A stretch of DNA of 64,000 bases, taken from Sphaerisporangium fuscum (GTDB lineage Bacteria; Actinomycetota; Actinomycetes; Streptosporangiales; Streptosporangiaceae). The stretch spans positions 1 to 64,000 of the forward strand of contig NZ_JAHDTF010000011.1 in assembly GCF_018531465.1 (NCBI RefSeq). Reading direction: 5' to 3'. The position numbers were made by a program, and so were the translations under genes. A model generated the notes under the pieces. The model had not been told where the DNA came from. It searched no databases and was given only the letters and a program-made list of their open reading frames with translations. Below are positions 45,373 through 54,703 of this stretch, in pieces; position 1 is the stretch's first letter; the number at the start of each line of letters is the position of its first letter.

Positions 45373-46448
45373 ACCGAGTACGGATTCTTCGCGCGGATGG
45401 CCTTGCGGGTGATCTCGACCACGTCGCGGTCGCCGTAGGACTTCGGCAGGCCGAGGCCGAGCACCTCGAACAGCTTGCGGACCTCGTCGACGGTGGGCTC
45501 GTCGCTCAGCGGCGCCGCCTTCGCCGCCTCCACGGGCACCCGCCTGGCCTGGTCGAGGCTGGAGAGCAGCTCGGTGGCGCAGTGGTCGTAGTAGAAGCTG
45601 CCGCGCCTGCTCATCAGCGCGCGGTTCGGATCCTCCACGGTGATGATCACGTGGTTGGCCGACAGGTCCCAGCGGAAGGTCGTCATCGTCGCCGACAGCC
45701 CGAGGTCGATGTCGAGCAGGCTGAACCGCTGCCGGTGCCAGCAGGCCGCGAGGATCGTCGCGTACGACTCCTTGCGGGTGCGCTCGACCGTCCAGTACTC
45801 GCCGGTGCCGTCGGGCACGTCGGAGACCGAGCGCCGGAAGCGGACGTACGCCTCGCACACCCCGATGTGGGTCGGGTCGATGATCTCCAGGCGGACGAGC
45901 AGCGCCTTGCGCTCGCGCCGGGCGGCGGCGACCAGGTCGGGCAGGGTGACGGCCCTGACGTAGGTGCCGGTGCCGCCCTTGAACATCCAGCGGTCGGTGG
46001 AGCGGCGCGCCTCGGCGTGCGCGTGCGCGATCTCGTCGGCGCCGTTGAGCACCTGGACCACCTGCAGGTCGTCCAGGACCCGCCGGGCGCTCTCCACGAC
46101 GCTCTCCAGGTGGGAGAGGCGGTCGAGCCGTGCGGGCAGGTCGGCGAGCGCCCCGGAGGTGGTGCGGAAGTTCTCCCTGATCGTCTCCTCCATCGGCTCC
46201 TGCCGCCACCGGTCGCGCAGGATGGCCGCCGTCAGCAGGCCGAGGACGAGGAGGGTCACGCCGCTGATCAGGTCGTTCTTCGGCTGGCCGAGGATCCGGT
46301 CGCTGTCGGTCAGGCCGAGGAAGGCGATGAAGACGGCGAGCACGAGGGCGATGACGCCGTCGGCGTTCTTGCCCACCCACGCGAAGAACTTCCCCATGCG
46401 CTTCACGGCGCCCGCCCCGCCTCGACGATCAGTAAGCCCCGTGGTCAT
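45369..46448 (-). CDS. Two-helix membrane protein with conserved soluble domain
   Basis: A 359-residue protein from ATG 46448 (or 343 from ATG 46397). Two helices (GVIALVLAVFIAFLGL and LISGVTLLVLGLLTAAILRD) are followed by a coiled-coil-like stretch (LPARLDRLSHLESVVESARR). A soluble domain then has DRWMFKGGTGTYVRAVTLPD, LLVRLEIIDPTHIGVCEAYV, RKESYATILAACWHRQRFSL and RGSFYYDHCATELLSSLDQA. No ribosome site is obvious at 46448. I do not recognise the family by name. Architecture suits a membrane sensor or effector. It is translationally coupled to the cupin gene and divergent from uvrB. Confidence 0.65.
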   Translation of the reverse strand: MTTGLTDRRGGAGAVKRMGKFFAWVGKNADGVIALVLAVFIAFLGLTDSDRILGQPKNDLISGVTLLVLGLLTAAILRDRWRQEPMEETIRENFRTTSGALADLPARLDRLSHLESVVESARRVLDDLQVVQVLNGADEIAHAHAEARRSTDRWMFKGGTGTYVRAVTLPDLVAAARRERKALLVRLEIIDPTHIGVCEAYVRFRRSVSDVPDGTGEYWTVERTRKESYATILAACWHRQRFSLLDIDLGLSATMTTFRWDLSANHVIITVEDPNRALMSRRGSFYYDHCATELLSSLDQARRVPVEAAKAAPLSDEPTVDEVRKLFEVLGLGLPKSYGDRDVVEITRKAIRAKNPYSV

Positions 46449-46582
46449 GGTAACGAGACGGTCAAAGATGGGCCAGTGCCGCGGCGGCGCGTTCCCCGTG
46501 ACGGGCTCCGCCGGGCGGTGACGGGCTCCACCCGGGCGGGGGCGGGCGGAATTGTCGGTGGCGCGGCGTAGGTTATGGAGAC

Positions 46583-48688
46583 GTGAGGCCGGTAACTGAT
46601 TTGCAGCGCAAGGTGGCTCCCTTCCAGGTCGTCACCGACATGACCCCTTCCGGCGACCAGCCGACGGCCATCGCCGAGCTCGAGCGCCGCGTGAAGGCCG
46701 GAGAGAAGGACAACGTCCTGCTGGGCGCGACGGGCACCGGCAAGACCGCGACCGTGGCGTGGCTCATCGAGCGGCTGCAGCGCCCGGCTCTGGTGATGCA
46801 GCCCAACAAGACCCTGGCCGCCCAGTTCGCCAACGAGCTGCGCGAGATGCTGCCCAACAACGCCGTCGAGTACTTCGTCTCCTACTACGACTACTACCAG
46901 CCCGAGGCGTACGTCCCGCAGACCGACACCTACATCGAGAAGGACTCCTCGATCAACGACGAGGTCGACCGGCTGCGTCACTCGGCGACCAACTCGCTGC
47001 TCACCCGCCGCGACACCGTCGTGGTCGCCTCGGTGTCCTGCATCTACGGTCTCGGCACCCCGCAGGAGTACGTCGACCGCATGGTCCGGCTCAAGGTCGG
47101 CCAGGAGATCGAGCGCGACCAGTTGCTGCGCCGCCTGGTCGACATGCAGTACGCCCGCAACGACCTGTCCTTCACCCGGGGCACCTTCCGGGTCCGCGGC
47201 GACACCATCGAGGTCATCCCGCAGTACGAAGAGCTGGCGGTGCGCATCGAGATGTTCGGCGACGAGATCGAGAAGCTCGCCACGCTCCACCCGCTCACCG
47301 GCGAGGTCATCACCGAGGACGAAGAGCTCTACATCTTCCCCGCCTCCCACTACGTCGCCGGCCCCGAGCGCATGGAGCGGGCCATCCGCGACATCGAGGC
47401 CGAGCTGGCAGAGTCCCTGGCGACCATGGAGAAGCAGGGCAAGCTGCTCGAGGCGCAGCGGCTGCGCATGCGCACGACCTACGACATCGAGATGATGCGC
47501 CAGGTCGGCACCTGCTCCGGCATCGAGAACTACTCCCGCCACATCGACGGCCGCGGGCCCGGCACGGCGCCCAACACCCTGCTCGACTACTTCCCCGAAG
47601 ACTTCCTGCTGGTCCTCGACGAGTCCCACCAGACCGTCCCCCAGATCGGCGCGATGTACGAGGGCGACGCCTCGCGCAAGCGCACCCTGGTCGACCACGG
47701 CTTCCGGTTGCCGTCGGCGATGGACAACCGGCCGCTGAAGTGGGAGGAGTTCCTCGAGCGCATCGGGCAGACTGTCTACCTCTCGGCCACCCCGGGGCCC
47801 TACGAGCTCGGCCGCAGCAAGGGCGAGGTGGTCGAGCAGGTCATCCGCCCGACCGGCCTGGTCGACCCGGAGGTCATCGTCAAGCCCACCAAGGGGCAGA
47901 TCGACGACCTGGTGCACGAGATCCGCGAGCGGGCCGACCGGGACGAGCGGGTCCTGGTCACCACCCTCACCAAGAAGATGGCCGAGGACCTCACCGACTA
48001 CCTCCTGGAGCTCGGCATCCGGGTGCGCTACCTCCACAGCGAGGTCGACACGCTGCGCCGCATCGAGCTGCTGCGCGAGCTGCGCATGGGCGAGTACGAC
48101 GTGCTGGTCGGCATCAACCTCCTGCGTGAGGGCCTCGACCTGCCCGAGGTGTCCCTGGTGGCCATCCTCGACGCCGACAAGGAAGGCTTCCTCCGCAGCG
48201 AGACCTCGCTCATCCAGACGATCGGCCGTGCCGCCCGTAACGTCTCCGGCCAGGTCCACATGTACGCCGACCGCGTGACGCCGTCGATGGAGCGCGCGAT
48301 CGAGGAGACCAACCGGCGCCGGGCCAAGCAGGTCGCCTACAACGAGGCCAACGGCATCGACCCGCAGCCGCTCCGCAAGAAGATCGCCGACATCCTCGAC
48401 TCCCTGGCGAGGGAGGACGCCGACACCGACAAGCTGCTCGGCGCGGGACGCCAGCAGAGCCGAGGCAAGGCCCCCGTCCCCGGCATGGCCCGGCAGGCCG
48501 GCCAGCACGCCAAGGCCATCGCCGGCGAGATGCCCCGGGCTCAGCTGGAGTCGCTGGTCGAGTCCCTCACCGAGCAGATGCACACCGCCGCCGCCGACCT
48601 CCAGTTCGAGGTCGCGGCCCGCCTGCGCGACGAGATCAAGGAGCTCAAGCGCGAACTCCGCGACATGCGGGAGGCCGGAGTCCACTGA
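46583..48688 (+). CDS. uvrB: Excinuclease ABC subunit B
   Basis: A 701-residue helicase-like damage-verification subunit of nucleotide excision repair. Walker A is [19 protein letters not shown]; the beta-hairpin region is [20 protein letters not shown]; the DEAD-like box is [20 protein letters not shown]; helicase motif VI is [19 protein letters not shown]. The C-terminal UVR domain that contacts UvrC is [23 protein letters not shown] start at 46583 after TATGGAG. Complete. Confidence 0.96.
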   Translation: MRPVTDLQRKVAPFQVVTDMTPSGDQPTAIAELERRVKAGEKDNVLLGATGTGKTATVAWLIERLQRPALVMQPNKTLAAQFANELREMLPNNAVEYFVSYYDYYQPEAYVPQTDTYIEKDSSINDEVDRLRHSATNSLLTRRDTVVVASVSCIYGLGTPQEYVDRMVRLKVGQEIERDQLLRRLVDMQYARNDLSFTRGTFRVRGDTIEVIPQYEELAVRIEMFGDEIEKLATLHPLTGEVITEDEELYIFPASHYVAGPERMERAIRDIEAELAESLATMEKQGKLLEAQRLRMRTTYDIEMMRQVGTCSGIENYSRHIDGRGPGTAPNTLLDYFPEDFLLVLDESHQTVPQIGAMYEGDASRKRTLVDHGFRLPSAMDNRPLKWEEFLERIGQTVYLSATPGPYELGRSKGEVVEQVIRPTGLVDPEVIVKPTKGQIDDLVHEIRERADRDERVLVTTLTKKMAEDLTDYLLELGIRVRYLHSEVDTLRRIELLRELRMGEYDVLVGINLLREGLDLPEVSLVAILDADKEGFLRSETSLIQTIGRAARNVSGQVHMYADRVTPSMERAIEETNRRRAKQVAYNEANGIDPQPLRKKIADILDSLAREDADTDKLLGAGRQQSRGKAPVPGMARQAGQHAKAIAGEMPRAQLESLVESLTEQMHTAAADLQFEVAARLRDEIKELKRELRDMREAGVH

Positions 48689-48815
48689 CCACCCCCATCC
48701 TGGGCGACTCCGCGAAGACCGTCCGCGGGAACGTCTTCACCCCGGCGGACGGAGCCCGCGGCGCCGCCGGGCCGAGCAGGCACTGATCAGCGTGGTCCGC
48801 CGGGTGAACGCGCTT

Positions 48816-48837
48816 CGGCCCCGGCCTGCCGGGGCCG
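48816..48837. terminator. 9-bp perfect hairpin between uvrB and the secreted protein
   Basis: CGGCCCCGG at 48816-48824 pairs exactly with 48829-48837 around a 4-base loop. It separates convergent genes and probably ends transcription from both. Confidence 0.65.
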
Positions 48838-48882
48838 TGTTCGTCTCGCCTGGCGAGGCCGGGTGCGGCTCCTTGACCGCGC

Positions 48883-49539
48883 CTACTCGGCCTTGCGGGT
48901 GTAGACGACGCGGTCGACCAGGCGTTCTGACTGGCCGGGCGGGGAGAAGTACAGCTCGAAGGTGTGCCGGTCGTTGGACCTGATGGTGATCACGGTGCGC
49001 ATCGGTATCGTCTTCCCGACGTACTTGGGCCCGAGCACTCCGGGATCGGTGAACTTCCCCGGCAGCGACAGCCGGTTGCCGACCTTGGTGACGGCGGGGC
49101 CGCGGTAGGTCATCGCGGTGGGGGTGACGCTGTCGAAGGTCGTCCACTCGTAGCGCCGGTCGATGTTGGAGAAGCCGAGGATGCCTAGCCGGTAGTAGGG
49201 GTGCCCGCCGAGGACTCCTTCGGTCTTCTCTTCCAGGAACCGGCCGCCCGTCTTGGCGATCCATCGCGTCCTGACCGTGATGTCGCGGGAGACGACCGGT
49301 TCGCCGTCGCGGCCGAGGATGTAGTTGTACTTGGTGGCCTTCCAGGTTCCGATCAGCGGGTCGAGCCGCCGGTGGTAGGGCCCGGGCGCAAGCGGATCGG
49401 CGGGCGCGCCGTGGGTCCGGACGGCCGTCGCGCTGAGCGGCGCCGCGGTGGTGACCGGTGCCGTCGCGGCGGCCGGCGTGCCGGTCAGGGCCAGGACGGC
49501 CACGGCCGAGACGACGGACAGGGACAGTCTGTTCAGCAT
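48883..49539 (-). CDS. Secreted DUF1579-like protein
   Basis: A 218-residue exported protein. The signal peptide (LNRLSLSVVSAVAVLALTGT) ends near AAATA. The mature part has the lipocalin-like DUF1579 pattern: LDPLIGTWKATKYNYILGRD, WIAKTGGRFLEEKTEG, YRLGILGFSNIDRRYEWTTF and FELYFSPPG. It may bind a small ligand. Start at 49539 with GGAGACAACC; an in-frame ATG at 49551 is an alternative. Divergent from the sensor kinase at 49777, so it could be a target of that two-component system. Confidence 0.75.
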   Translation of the reverse strand: MLNRLSLSVVSAVAVLALTGTPAAATAPVTTAAPLSATAVRTHGAPADPLAPGPYHRRLDPLIGTWKATKYNYILGRDGEPVVSRDITVRTRWIAKTGGRFLEEKTEGVLGGHPYYRLGILGFSNIDRRYEWTTFDSVTPTAMTYRGPAVTKVGNRLSLPGKFTDPGVLGPKYVGKTIPMRTVITIRSNDRHTFELYFSPPGQSERLVDRVVYTRKAE

Positions 49540-49776
49540 GGTTGTCTCCATGGGCTGCGGGAGGCCGGTGGGCGGGGTGGTGTGGCCATGCCGCCCGTGC
49601 TCTCCGTTCGCAGGGGCTTCCGACATGAACGATCTTGTGCCGCGGATGGCCGGGCCGACGCGGGGCGATCCAGCCGGCGGCGTACGAGATCGTGACATCG
49701 CGGGAAGCGTGCCTGATAGTGTCCCCGTCATCGGCAAGAGGTGCATTTTGCACCGTTCACGGGAGGGTCCCGGCGA

Positions 49777-51672
49777 GTGGGGCGATCGGCGGAAGACCTT
49801 CCGCTCCGGCTGGCCAGGGCCATGTTGTGGGTCTCGTTCGGCATCCTCGTCTACATCCGTGCGTTCGGCGCGCTGGACGACGGCGCCCGCCTGCTCGGCG
49901 TGCTGCTCCCGATGGCGTCCTATCCGCCGCTCATCGCGCTGGCGATGTGGTGCTGGAGGCCGGCCGTCCGATACGGGCTCTGTGCCGCCGTGGTGCTGCT
50001 CTACTTCCTGCCGTTCCCGTTCGTCGGCGAGTCCTGGGACTGGATGCCGTGGACCGTGGCCGCCGCCGTGCTGTGCGCGCTCCCCACACGGATCGCCTGG
50101 CCGCTGTTCGTCCTCATCGTGGCCGCGGGCGGCGCCTCGGTCTTCATCCTCGGCTACGACGCCGCTCCCGGGCAGGAGGTCCAGGCCGGGCTCGGGTACA
50201 TGATCGTCACAGCGGACGACGGTCTCATCGTCTTCGGCCTGTCCAGGCTCGTCATGGCCGTCACGAGACTGCACCGGACCCGCGAGGAACTGGCCCGGAC
50301 GGCCCTGTCCAGGGAACGCCTGCGGTTGGACGGAGAGCTGCGGCACCTGCTCGGCGGGAAACTCCAGGCGATCGTCTTCCGGATGCGGACGGCGGCCCGG
50401 CAGGAGCCGGAGGAGGCACGGCACTCCCTCCGGGAAGGCATCGGACTCGCCCGGCGTACGCTGGCGGAGGTGCGCGCCACGGCCGGCGCCTACCGCGCGG
50501 ACGCGCCCGCCTCGGCCCTGCCGCAGATCGAGTCGCCACGGCTGGCGCGACGTGTGCTGCTCGCGGTCCTGGTCATCCAGTGCGTGCTCGTCCTCAAGAG
50601 CCTGGCCTACGTCCGCCCCGGCGACTGGCCGGCCTTCGCCTTCGCCGCCGTCCTGCTCATCGTCATCGTGATCCTCCAGGTGCTCCCGCCGTCGCGGGCG
50701 GTGCTGGTCGCGCAGAGCCTGCTGATCCTGCTGCCCCTGTCCGTCGTCCCCGACGCCTGGGACCGCCTGCTCAGCATCTTCACCGGCAAACTGCTGCTCA
50801 ACGTGCGGCCGCCGCGCTCATGGTTGATCGTCGGAGTCGTCCTCGCCGGACACCTCGCCTGGTTCCTGCACCGCATCGACCGCGACTACCTGTTCATCGA
50901 CGACCTCCCCGCCGCGCTGGCCTACTTCGGCGGCCACGTCATGATCATGTGGCTGGTGTACTGCCTCGGACGGCTGAGCGGGCTTCTCACCGTGCTGGAG
51001 CGGGCGCGGCACGAGCTCGCCGAGGCGGCGGTGCGCCGCGAACGACTGCGGATCGCCGGTGACCTGCACGACATCCTGGGTTACAGCCTGTCGGCGGTCG
51101 CCCTGAAGGGCGAGGTGGCCGAACGCCTGCTCGGCACCGACCCCGCGAGGGCCGGAACCGAGATCACCGCACTCGGGTCACTGGTCGAACGGGCCCTGGC
51201 GGAGCTCGACTCCATCAGCGGCGACCGGGTGGAGTTGCGGCTGAGCAGTGAGATCGACGCCGCCCGCGAGGTGCTGGCGAGCGCCGGGATCACGGCGGCG
51301 GTGCGCGTCGAGACGGGCCCGCTTCCCGCGGCGGTCGACACCGCGCTGGCCGCCGTGCTCCGGGAAGGCGTCACCAACGTCCTGCGCCACAGTCAGGCCC
51401 GCACCTGCGAGATCACCGTGTCGGGCACGGCAGGTGACGTACGCTTACGGCTGGTCAACGACGGTGCCGCCGTGCCTGAGGGAGCGGAGCCGCCGCAACG
51501 GCGCGGCACCGGGCTCGACAGCATCGCGAAGCGGACCAGCGGTCGGGTGACGGCGGGCCACCGGGCCGGTGACACCTTCGAGGTGCTCGCCGAGTTCGCG
51601 GCACCGGCCGACCCCGGTGGCGGCCGGGAAGGCTCCGGCTCCGTCGCGGGCGGCCGGCTCTCCCTTGGCTGA
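49777..51672 (+). CDS. Fused double DesK/NarX-type sensor histidine kinase
   Basis: A 631-residue membrane kinase. The GTG at 49777 follows GGGAGGG; an in-frame start at 49741 is weaker. The first half has about five helices and a HisKA_3-like segment (RERLRLDGELRHLLGGKLQA) in which the phospho-His position is Arg189. There is no ATP-binding domain after it. A second set of helices follows, then the complete module RERLRIAGDLHDILGYSLSA with His431, and a HATPase domain (REGVTNVLRHSQART, NDGAAVP, GTGLDSIAKR). This looks like a fusion of two kinases, the first of which lost its catalytic half. The response regulator gene follows after 54 bases. Confidence 0.87.
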   Translation: MGRSAEDLPLRLARAMLWVSFGILVYIRAFGALDDGARLLGVLLPMASYPPLIALAMWCWRPAVRYGLCAAVVLLYFLPFPFVGESWDWMPWTVAAAVLCALPTRIAWPLFVLIVAAGGASVFILGYDAAPGQEVQAGLGYMIVTADDGLIVFGLSRLVMAVTRLHRTREELARTALSRERLRLDGELRHLLGGKLQAIVFRMRTAARQEPEEARHSLREGIGLARRTLAEVRATAGAYRADAPASALPQIESPRLARRVLLAVLVIQCVLVLKSLAYVRPGDWPAFAFAAVLLIVIVILQVLPPSRAVLVAQSLLILLPLSVVPDAWDRLLSIFTGKLLLNVRPPRSWLIVGVVLAGHLAWFLHRIDRDYLFIDDLPAALAYFGGHVMIMWLVYCLGRLSGLLTVLERARHELAEAAVRRERLRIAGDLHDILGYSLSAVALKGEVAERLLGTDPARAGTEITALGSLVERALAELDSISGDRVELRLSSEIDAAREVLASAGITAAVRVETGPLPAAVDTALAAVLREGVTNVLRHSQARTCEITVSGTAGDVRLRLVNDGAAVPEGAEPPQRRGTGLDSIAKRTSGRVTAGHRAGDTFEVLAEFAAPADPGGGREGSGSVAGGRLSLG

Positions 51673-51726
51673 GATCAGATGGTTGCCCAGAGGCTGTCGG
51701 TGCGAAGACCGGGAGGGTGAGGAGCC

Positions 51727-52332
51727 GTGATTCGCGTGCTCGTCGCGGAGGACATGCACATCCTCCGTGAAGCACTGGTCGAACTGCTGTCACTGCAGGA
51801 CGACATCGAGGTGGTCGCGGGGGTCGTCTCCGGTCTGGAGATCGTGCCCGCGGCGCTGGAGCACCGGCCCGACGTGGCCGTGGTCGACATCGATCTGCCG
51901 GGGCTGGACGGCGTCGCGGCGGCGGCCGAGCTGCGCAGGGCGCTGCCCGGATGCGCCGTCCTGATCCTCACTGCCCTCACCAAGCCGGGCGTCCTGCGCA
52001 GGGCGCTGGGCGCCCAGGTGGCGGGCTTCGTGCCGAAGGACATACGGCCGGCCGAGCTGGCCGAGGCGATCAGGACGGTCGCGGCGGGGGGACGGGCGGT
52101 GGACCCGGCGCTGGCGCTGGTCGCGCTGGAGACGCCGGAGAGCCCGCTCAGCCAGCGTGAGACCGAGGTGCTGCGCATGTCGGCCACCGGCGCGCCACCC
52201 GCCGAGATCGCCGAGCGCCTCTTCCTGACCTACGGCACGGTCCGCAACTACCTCACCTCGGCGGTGACCAAGCTGGGGGCCCGCAACCGGGTCGACGCCA
52301 TCCGGATCGCCACCGAGTCCGGCTGGATCTAG
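51727..52332 (+). CDS. NarL/DesR-type response regulator
   Basis: A 201-residue DNA-binding regulator. The receiver domain has E8-D9, phospho-acceptor D54 in VAVVDIDLPGLDG and Lys in GFVPKDIRP. The LuxR-type helix-turn-helix is LSQRETEVLRMSATGAPPAE, IAERLFLTYGTVRNYLTSAV and TKLGARNRVDAIRIA. GTG start with GGGAGGGTGAGGAG upstream. It is the obvious partner of the adjacent kinase. Confidence 0.93.
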   Translation: MIRVLVAEDMHILREALVELLSLQDDIEVVAGVVSGLEIVPAALEHRPDVAVVDIDLPGLDGVAAAAELRRALPGCAVLILTALTKPGVLRRALGAQVAGFVPKDIRPAELAEAIRTVAAGGRAVDPALALVALETPESPLSQRETEVLRMSATGAPPAEIAERLFLTYGTVRNYLTSAVTKLGARNRVDAIRIATESGWI

Positions 52333-52594
52333 GCCGGTTCTCGCACGAACCCGGATCTCCCTGGCCGGACGCCGGCACGGTCCCGTACATCCGTGCGAAA
52401 TGCATATCCGCCCGGTTACTGGGACACTATTGGCCGTTCCCGGTCTCCTGCCACCATCTCCATGCATCAAGACCCCCAACGCGCCGCCGCGTTCCGCGGC
52501 CACGGCCGTTCTGTGAGCTAGGAGACCTGATGGGCCAGACCGGCGACGTTCCACCGCCCCGAGCGGCGGCCCTCGCACCTGCCGAGGCGCACTG

Positions 52595-52999
52595 ATGGAG
52601 CCCACCGAAGTCCTGCCGATCGTCGCGATCCTGTCGATCGTCACCGTCGAGTTCGGCGGGCACGCGTTGCTTCGCTTCATCACCATCGACCGCGACAGGC
52701 TCGGTGCGCTGCGCGAACGCTTCTTCCGCGCCGGCCACGCGCACGCGGGTGTGCTCCTGGTGCTCTCGCTCGTCTACCTGCTGTACCTGCCCCGCGCCGG
52801 TTTCCCCGACGGCCTGGAGTGGCTGTGCGGCGGTGCCCTGCTGGCCGGGGTGCTGGCGCAGTCGGGCGGCTTCTTCGTCCACCTCGCCGTCGGCGAGGAG
52901 GGGCGCGCCTCGTACGGCACGGCGCTCACGCGGACCGGGGCCCTGCTTCTCGCGGGGGCGCTCATCGCCCTGGCGGCCGGACTCATCCGTGCCGCGTAG
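52595..52999 (+). CDS. Small four-helix membrane protein
   Basis: A 134-residue protein with four hydrophobic segments (VLPIVAILSIVTVEFGGHAL, HAGVLLVLSLVYLLYLP, GGALLAGVLAQSGGFFVHLA, GALLLAGALIALAAG). The motif RFFRAGHAHAGVLL with clustered His is conserved-looking and may bind a metal or quinone. It is 18 bases upstream of an NmrA-type gene, with which it is likely cotranscribed. Function unknown. The 262 bases before it show no gene. Confidence 0.7.
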   Translation: MEPTEVLPIVAILSIVTVEFGGHALLRFITIDRDRLGALRERFFRAGHAHAGVLLVLSLVYLLYLPRAGFPDGLEWLCGGALLAGVLAQSGGFFVHLAVGEEGRASYGTALTRTGALLLAGALIALAAGLIRAA

Positions 53000-53017
53000 A
53001 CCCGAAGGTGGAATTAA

Positions 53018-53854
53018 ATGATCTTGGTGACGGGTGCGACCGGGAACGTCGGCGCGGAACTGGTCGAGACCCTGATCGGGGCGGGTGAACCGGTGCGGGC
53101 GCTGGTGCGGGACCCGGCCCGCGCCGCCCTGCCGCTCGGCGCGGAACCGGCCGGCGGCGACCTGAACCGGCCGGAGAGCTTGACCGAGGCCCTGGACGGC
53201 GTCCACGGCCTGTTCCTCCTGCCCGGTTACGACGACATGCCGGGCCTGCTGGCCCGCGCCCGTGGGGCCGGAGTACGGCGGGTCGTGCTGCTGTCGGGCG
53301 GCTCCGCCGCGTTGGAGGACATGTCCAACGCCGTCTCCCGCTACATGACCCTCTCCGAGCGGGCCGTGCGGGCATCGGGCCTGCCCTGGACCATCCTGAG
53401 GCCGAGGTCGTTCATGTCCAACGCCCTGCGCTGGCTGCCCCAGCTCGCGGCCGGGGACGTGGTGCGCGTGCCGTTCGCCGACGTGCGTACCGCCGCCATC
53501 GACCCCTTCGACATCGCCGCCGTCGCGGCCCGGACGCTGCTGGACGACGGGCACGACGGCCTGATCCACGAACTGACCGGCCCGCAGGCGCTGCTGCCCG
53601 CCGACCAGGTCGCCGTCCTCGCCGAGGTGCTGGGCAGGGACCTGCGCTGCGCGGGCCTGGCGAACGCCGAGGCCCGGGCCGAGATGGAGGCGGCCATGCC
53701 CGCGCAGTACGTCGACGCGTTCTTCCGCTTCTTCGCCGACGGCACACTCGACGAGTCGCGGATCCTTCCCACAGTGCAGGAGGTGACCGGACGCCCACCC
53801 CGCACCTTCGGGCAGTGGGCGAACGCGCACGCCGACGCCTTCCGCAGGAGCTAG
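53018..53854 (+). CDS. NmrA/SDR-type NAD(P)-binding protein
   Basis: A 278-residue atypical short-chain dehydrogenase-like protein. The dinucleotide loop is ILVTGATGNVGAELVETLIG at the N-terminus, followed by VRALVRDPARA. VLLSGGSAALEDM and SGLPWTILRPRSFMSNALRW are family signatures; the catalytic YxxxK is absent (RYMTLSERAV), so it is probably a sensor or an isomerase-like enzyme rather than a classical dehydrogenase. Downstream of the small membrane protein. Confidence 0.85.
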   Translation: MILVTGATGNVGAELVETLIGAGEPVRALVRDPARAALPLGAEPAGGDLNRPESLTEALDGVHGLFLLPGYDDMPGLLARARGAGVRRVVLLSGGSAALEDMSNAVSRYMTLSERAVRASGLPWTILRPRSFMSNALRWLPQLAAGDVVRVPFADVRTAAIDPFDIAAVAARTLLDDGHDGLIHELTGPQALLPADQVAVLAEVLGRDLRCAGLANAEARAEMEAAMPAQYVDAFFRFFADGTLDESRILPTVQEVTGRPPRTFGQWANAHADAFRRS

Positions 53855-53865
53855 GACGACGCGGG

Positions 53866-54477
53866 TCAGGTGGGTTGCGCGCCGTGGCGGAGGCGGTTCG
53901 CCTTGGCGGCGCGGCGTCTGCGGAGGCGGCGGAAGATCAGCCAGGCCGGCACCGCCAGGACGACCAGCGCGATCACCACCAGCAGCGGGAAGAAGACGGC
54001 GATCAGGCTCATGCCGAGCGACCCCGCATCCTCCACCGTGCTGACGACCGGGGCGCCGAAGCCGGCGGTCGAGACGTTGACCACGGGGCGGGCCGAGGCC
54101 TTCATGAGATGCACGGCGAGGGCCACGACGATGCCCAGCGCCCAGCTGGCCCATGGATGCTCGGCCATCCAGGCGGAGTGGTCGAACCGCGAGGCCGCCT
54201 GCGTGGCGCTGAAGGCGACCCCGCCCGCCGCCGGCCGTACCGCCGTCTGGATCATGTCGTTGACGTGGTCGACGACGGGAACCTTGTCGAGGACCATCTC
54301 GGCCACCAGCAGGACCGCGATGACCGCCAGCACCCAGCCGCTCGTCAGCCACGCGTACTCGTGCGGCAGGCGTATGACGTCGGTGAACTCGGCGAGAAGG
54401 CCGACCACGAGCAGCGGGATGTAGGCGTTGAGCCCCGCCGCCGTCGACAATCCGAGGCCGGTGAGCGCCGCGAGCAT
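53866..54477 (-). CDS. DUF4126-family membrane protein
   Basis: A 203-residue membrane protein with about four to five helices. The family pattern is GLGLSTAAGLNAYIPLLVVG at the N-terminus, AEMVLDKVPVVDHVNDMIQT, VRPAAGGVAFSATQAA and a Lys/Arg-rich tail after the last helix (RRLRRRRAAKANRLRHG). Function is not known. It is convergent with the NmrA-type gene, 12 bases away. Confidence 0.85.
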   Translation of the reverse strand: MLAALTGLGLSTAAGLNAYIPLLVVGLLAEFTDVIRLPHEYAWLTSGWVLAVIAVLLVAEMVLDKVPVVDHVNDMIQTAVRPAAGGVAFSATQAASRFDHSAWMAEHPWASWALGIVVALAVHLMKASARPVVNVSTAGFGAPVVSTVEDAGSLGMSLIAVFFPLLVVIALVVLAVPAWLIFRRLRRRRAAKANRLRHGAQPT

Positions 54478-54703
54478 CGAACCTCCCCACGCCTCGCGTC
54501 CTGAAAGTCAAGACGAATACTCCCTGCCCCGCGTTCCCGAGCCCATTCACGGCCGACGGCCGCTGCCGTACAAGATCGCGGGAGACGCCCCTGTCCCGCC
54601 CCGCTCGGCGGCCGACCGGGGAGTGGCGGGCCGGGTTCAGGGGCCGGGGGGAGCAGGTGAGCGGGAGGCCGGTCGGGGGGCTGAACAGCCCGGAGGGGAG
54701 CGG

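Noticed and set aside
45373..46380. Extension of the cupin frame upstream through the membrane protein gene
   Set aside because: Arg/Pro-rich out-of-frame translation; the ATG at 45372 in an ATGA overlap is the natural start.
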